Shown: one piece after another, positions 5,230 to 5,886 of the stretch | Layout of the letters: every line of letters starts with the position of its first letter | Position numbering within the stretch: position 1 is the first letter of the stretch | NCBI GenBank assembly: GCA_946186535.1 | Contig: CAMHNT010000138.1 | Span: 1 to 5,886 of the forward strand | Direction of reading: 5' to 3' | Origin: an uncultured Clostridia bacterium | GTDB lineage: Bacteria; Bacillota; Clostridia; Oscillospirales; Acutalibacteraceae | Length of the DNA stretch: 5,886 nt | Notes under the pieces: model-generated | What the model was told of the DNA's origin: nothing | The model's database searches: none | What the model saw: the letters and a program-made list of their open reading frames with translations, nothing else | Program-made: the position numbers and the translations under genes

Positions 5230-5763
5230 ATGGAAACTATGACGGTGAACGGAAAGGAATATAATATAATAAAGCTGCTCGGGAAGGGCAAGGGCGGTTA
5301 CTCGTATCTTGCGTCACGTGATGAGAAAACTTATGTTCTCAAACAGATTCATCATGAGCCGTGCAGCTACTACACATTCGGTAACAAAATCGAAGCGGAG
5401 ATCAACGACTACAAAAGACTTTCGGAAACAGGTATAAGAATTCCGAAAATGCTCGACGTTGATGTGGAAAACGAAAGGATTCTTAAGGAATATATCGACG
5501 GCGACACGATTTACGACTATGTTCTGAATGACAGGAATGTTGATATTTATATTGAACAGGTCAGGGAGATGTGCCGTGTGCTGTATCCTAAAAATCTCAA
5601 TATTGACTACTTCCCGACAAATTTCGTTGTGCAGAATGATTTGATTTACTACATCGATTACGAGTGCAACAATTACATGGACGAATGGAATTTTGAGAAC
5701 TGGGGAATAAAATACTGGTCAAAAACGTCTGAATTCGTTGAGTATGCGGAAAGCCATAAATAG
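5230..5763 (+). CDS. Compact protein-kinase-like protein
   Basis: The ATG at 5230 is chosen because GGAGGA (5219-5224) ends 5 bases before it; the in-frame ATG at 5176 sits inside the inverted repeat with no ribosome binding site. The 177-residue product keeps the core of a protein kinase or RIO/APH-type fold: glycine loop LLGKGKGGYSYLA (16-28), nucleotide lysine K38 in YVLKQI, helix-C glutamate E57 at the usual 19-residue spacing, hinge ILKEYIDGDT (84-93), catalytic-loop D126 and N131 in NIDYFPTNF (the HRDxxxxN pattern with its His replaced), and a metal-binding D143 in YYIDYECN replacing DFG. Only 34 residues follow D143, so the activation segment and large C-lobe are absent. Substrate is unknown. 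I recall similar short Firmicute proteins annotated as serine/threonine kinases; phosphotransfer is plausible but unproven. It appears to be monocistronic. Confidence 0.8.
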   Translation: METMTVNGKEYNIIKLLGKGKGGYSYLASRDEKTYVLKQIHHEPCSYYTFGNKIEAEINDYKRLSETGIRIPKMLDVDVENERILKEYIDGDTIYDYVLNDRNVDIYIEQVREMCRVLYPKNLNIDYFPTNFVVQNDLIYYIDYECNNYMDEWNFENWGIKYWSKTSEFVEYAESHK

Positions 5764-5803
5764 AAAAATCAGAGGTATAGGCAGGGATAAAAAATACGAA
5801 AAA

Positions 5804-5826
5804 CCCCTTGGCATAATGCCAAGGGG
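5804..5826 (-). terminator. Terminator of the tRNA-Trp transcript
   Basis: CCCCTTGGC (5804-5812) and GCCAAGGGG (5818-5826) form a perfect stem with a 5-base loop. On the - strand the stem is followed by TTTTTCGTATTTTTT, so it terminates transcription coming from the tRNA. On the + strand no T tract follows, so it would be a poor terminator for the kinase-like gene 40 bases away. Confidence 0.88.
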
Positions 5827-5831
5827 CTGAA

Positions 5832-5886
5832 TGGCAGGGGCAGAAGGACTCGAACCCTCGGCACGCGGTTTTGGAGACCGCTGCTC
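5832..5886 (-). tRNA. tRNA-Trp (CCA anticodon), 5' end beyond the window
   Basis: Read on the - strand, the sequence shows the last part of the D stem (GAGC, 5886-5883), an anticodon stem GCGGT/ACCGC closing the loop CTCCAAA with anticodon CCA (5872-5874), a 5-base variable loop, a T arm with loop TTCGAGT (5848-5854) and stem GAGGG/CCTTC, the 3' acceptor strand TGCCCCT, discriminator G, and an encoded CCA end (5832-5834). The anticodon CCA reads UGG, so it carries tryptophan. The acceptor 5' strand and D loop, about 20 bases, are off the right edge. It converges on the kinase-like gene. Confidence 0.95.

Overview
The window looks like chromosomal DNA from a low-to-mid GC Clostridia-type Firmicute, most plausibly of the Ruminococcus/Oscillospiraceae kind. 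This is an inference from strong AGGAGG-type ribosome binding sites, near-consensus sigma-A promoters, AGA-rich arginine codons, hairpin/U-tract terminators, and an MscL with a C-terminal zinc ribbon. No insertion sequence, phage gene or CRISPR array is visible. Six protein genes lie on the + strand, and a tRNA gene enters from the right edge on the - strand.

Left part (1-1401): an AT-rich leader of about 280 bases carries a very good extended -10 promoter (67-94) followed by a terminator-like hairpin (140-168). Next comes a two-gene operon: an ECF sigma factor (285-764), then a single-pass membrane protein (761-1339) overlapping it by 4 bases. Arrangement and topology suggest the second protein is the sigma factor's membrane-bound partner or anti-sigma. 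A terminator at 1363-1401 closes the unit.

Middle (1402-4498): glyA (serine hydroxymethyltransferase) has its own sigma-A promoter and a hairpin after its stop. A 365-base gap before the next gene contains a hairpin-dense block (about 2978-3150) that resembles a dispersed intergenic repeat. Then comes rarA (mgsA), the AAA+ protein that acts at stalled replication forks.

Right part (4499-5886): mscL, the mechanosensitive channel, has a near-perfect promoter and a strong terminator. A compact 177-residue protein-kinase-like gene follows. Immediately in front of it is a perfect 11-bp inverted repeat whose arms match the relaxed DnaA-box consensus. A tRNA-Trp gene (anticodon CCA, 5' end outside the window) converges on it, with its own terminator at 5804-5826.

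Apart from the sigma/membrane-protein pair, the genes look like independent housekeeping transcription units and not one pathway. I see no convincing new multi-gene system. The points most worth a second look are the short promoter-terminator unit ahead of the ECF operon, the hairpin block ahead of rarA, and the inverted repeat ahead of the kinase-like gene. Three starts are better placed downstream of the longest-ORF start: 761, 3227 and 5230.
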